Shown here: piece after piece, positions 62,475 through 64,000 of the stretch
Numbering within the stretch: position 1 is the first letter of the stretch
How the letters are laid out: every line of letters starts with the position of its first letter
Source: Alistipes sp. CAG:435
GTDB taxonomy: Bacteria; Bacteroidota; Bacteroidia; Bacteroidales; UBA932
Assembly: GCA_000433355.1 (NCBI GenBank)
Contig: FR893126.1
Location: forward strand, 11,664-75,663
Length of the DNA stretch: 64,000 nt
Direction of reading: 5' to 3'
The notes under the pieces: model-generated
Database searches by the model: none
What the model saw: only the letters and a program-made list of their open reading frames with translations
Told to the model about the DNA's origin: nothing
Program-made: the position numbers and the translations under genes

Positions 62475-63746
62475 ATGAAAAGGATTTGTATTTCGGTGCT
62501 TCTTTTGTTCGGCGCCGTTTGCTTGAATGCGCAGTCGTTGACTGATTGCGAGAATGTTGTCAAAGAGACGGTTAATGCCGTAAACAGTTATTCTTCGGAG
62601 GCTCTTCAGCCATACTTGGCCTCGGATTTTGAGTGCTCCGGTCAGAAAGGCGAAGTCGCCAATCTTGTGCTGAATGCCATCTTCGGGAAGTTGGAACAGT
62701 CGAATGACAGCATCGCTGAATATAAAAAGGTGTCCGAGCGTCATGGCGGCAATACGCTGACGCTGGTATATTCGTTCACATATTCAAAACTTGGTGAAAG
62801 GACCACGACCTTTGTATTCAACGACGAGAATAAGATCAAAAGTCTTGAGTTGCTGAAGGCGACGGTCAAGCAGGCTGACAAGGGGTTCAAGTTTGAGAAA
62901 CCTCAGTCAAAGGTGATCACGGTTCCGATAACATTGACAAAGAACAATATGATTGTCACTCAGGCTGCAATCAATGGAGAGAAACATAATTTCATCATTG
63001 ACAGCGGCTGCCCTATACTTTATCTGAACAGCAAGTATTTCAGAGGAAATGGTGACGAAGAGGGAGCGCGCATGAGTTCATCTGAGGACGTCAATGGAAA
63101 AATTAGCGGCGGTCAGGATGTCATTACAGTTGATTCCTTTGATTTCAACGGAATACGGGCAAACGGGATAAAGGTGATGGCATCTGACTTGTCTCATCTG
63201 GAGAAAGGAACTGATGTTTATGGACTGATCGGATATGATGTCTACAAGGACTATGATCTGATGTTCGACTACAAGAAAAAGACGCTGACTCTGATTGATC
63301 CGGATTATACGGAGACTTTCCTGAAGGAGCGCAAGTATGAATATGATGAAGTTCCTTTTGAGATGAGCAAGACTATGCGTCATATTCCTCTCATCAAGGC
63401 TCAGATAGATACGGCGAGCCTCACGTTCGGCATTGACTGCGGAGCCGGAAATAATCTTATTGACTCCAAGCGATGGGATGAGTTCGAGAGTATGCTGAGG
63501 AGAGTGAAGACGACAAAGCTGAAAGGCATCAGCAATGACGAGGGCTCAGAGGTCCACGTCGGAAAATTAAAGAGGATCAAGATTGGTGGCAAAACCTTCC
63601 GGCACACTCAAACCGTGTTCAATAACATCAGCCACTTCAACAGGAACAAGGACGAAAGAATCGACGGCCTCATCGGCTACGAAGTCCTGTCAAGACAGAA
63701 GACGATTCTGTCCTACAAGAACAAGAAGCTGATTTTCATAAAGTAA
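62475..63746 (+). CDS. Secreted retropepsin-like aspartic protease with two active-site motifs
   Basis: 423 residues from the ATG at 62475, which gives a good signal peptide (ICISVLLLFGAVCLNAQ). A helical N-domain (about 20-150) is followed by two retropepsin-like halves. The first has FIIDSGCPILYLNSKYF with the D-S-G catalytic triad; the second has FGIDCGAGNNLID (D-C-G). Each is followed by a G-L-I-G-Y-(D/E)-V segment. The two halves could form a single pepsin-like enzyme. It is probably periplasmic; the substrate is unknown. Confidence 0.8.
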   Translation: MKRICISVLLLFGAVCLNAQSLTDCENVVKETVNAVNSYSSEALQPYLASDFECSGQKGEVANLVLNAIFGKLEQSNDSIAEYKKVSERHGGNTLTLVYSFTYSKLGERTTTFVFNDENKIKSLELLKATVKQADKGFKFEKPQSKVITVPITLTKNNMIVTQAAINGEKHNFIIDSGCPILYLNSKYFRGNGDEEGARMSSSEDVNGKISGGQDVITVDSFDFNGIRANGIKVMASDLSHLEKGTDVYGLIGYDVYKDYDLMFDYKKKTLTLIDPDYTETFLKERKYEYDEVPFEMSKTMRHIPLIKAQIDTASLTFGIDCGAGNNLIDSKRWDEFESMLRRVKTTKLKGISNDEGSEVHVGKLKRIKIGGKTFRHTQTVFNNISHFNRNKDERIDGLIGYEVLSRQKTILSYKNKKLIFIK

Positions 63747-63830
63747 CACAGGAGAGGCATTGCTGAAACTGACAAGCTGGGGATGAGTAAGGTATGCCAG
63801 TTTAATCACTGTACTCTTGAGGCGGCTTTT

Positions 63831-64000
63831 CTGTACCAACTATTGTCCCACCCTCCGTTGGTACCCCGTAAGGCCATCCCCTGTACCAAACGCCAGATAT
63901 AGCTTGGTTGGTAGCCCGGAAGGCTATTCCCTGTACCAAACGCCAGATATAACTTGGTTGGTACCCCGGAAGGCCATCCCCTGTACCAAACGCCAGATAT
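63831..64000. repeat. 50-bp tandem array with inverted GTACCAA/TTGGTAC motifs every 25 bp
   Basis: GTACCAA at 63833, 63883, 63933 and 63983 alternates with TTGGTAC at 63858, 63908 and 63958, exactly 25 bp apart. The units are nearly identical (differences such as CCCCGTA/GCCCGGA). The array runs off the right edge. It can fold as a series of hairpins in either direction. Confidence 0.9.

Noticed and set aside
63831..64000. Possible CRISPR array
   Set aside because: The 50-bp units are near identical along their full length with no unique spacers, the motifs are inverted within each unit, and no cas gene is present.

Overview
The window looks like a chromosomal segment of a Bacteroidales bacterium; I cannot name the genus. 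The grounds are repeated TAnnTTTG-type -7 boxes ahead of genes, a GLPGLI-family protein beside a TonB-receptor-like protein, BspA-type leucine-rich repeats, an ExbB/membrane protein/ExbD/ExbD operon, a C10 (streptopain-type) lipoprotein protease and many secreted enzymes. GC content is near 50-55 percent by eye, with visibly AT-richer accessory stretches. I see no rRNA, tRNA, CRISPR array, transposase or integrase.

Layout. 1-6.5 kb: a partial PHP-domain phosphatase, a DUF308 membrane protein, then dnaG, metG and galM. 6.5-10.3 kb: an accessory island with a truncated LRR gene, an 85-bp imperfect palindrome, a decayed piece of the neighbouring O-methyltransferase gene, an M23-peptidase fragment, four tandem secreted paralogs and a second galM 3' end. 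10.3-16 kb: O-methyltransferase, a frameshifted M16 peptidase, a secreted protein, dnaX and lptB. 16-25 kb: two divergent GlpT/UhpT-like transporters, a secreted FAD enzyme, mtlD, a metallophosphatase and an SGNH hydrolase. 25-28.8 kb: efp, ispH, cmk and an NtrC-type regulator lacking its DNA-binding domain. 28.8-31.2 kb: an AT-rich C10 protease/lipoprotein pair between 21-bp direct repeats.

31.2-39.8 kb is a leftward run of asnS, udk, a TonB-like protein, a large anchored protein, an acyl-CoA synthetase, a dCMP deaminase and an S41 protease. 39.9-44.2 kb holds the ExbB/ExbD operon, ansA and tatD. 44.4-50.9 kb has dprA, queA, a Nudix hydrolase, pyrE, an SRPBCC-like protein, an RsmF-like methyltransferase and a TPR protein. 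51-56.3 kb has an SBF transporter, an AAA ATPase behind a 39-bp palindrome, an alpha/beta hydrolase, Ogt, an azoreductase-like flavoprotein and an orphan RelB-like antitoxin. 56.6-63.7 kb is a rightward surface/signalling locus: GLPGLI protein, TonB-receptor-like protein, LRR protein, ECF sigma factor, a putative anti-sigma factor, a plug-like small protein and a two-motif aspartic protease. The window ends inside a tandem array with inverted motifs every 25 bp.

Most genes are ordinary core functions. The unusual content is in the DNA architecture. Two accessory modules sit between convergent genes whose 3' ends have been duplicated. A 20-bp dispersed repeat is built in frame into the linkers of both DnaG and DnaX. 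Two different arrays alternate inverted motifs about every 25 bp. The hexamer GAATAT is strongly over-represented and is often fused to start codons. Several genes place the -7 box 4-5 nt before ATG, which suggests leaderless mRNAs.
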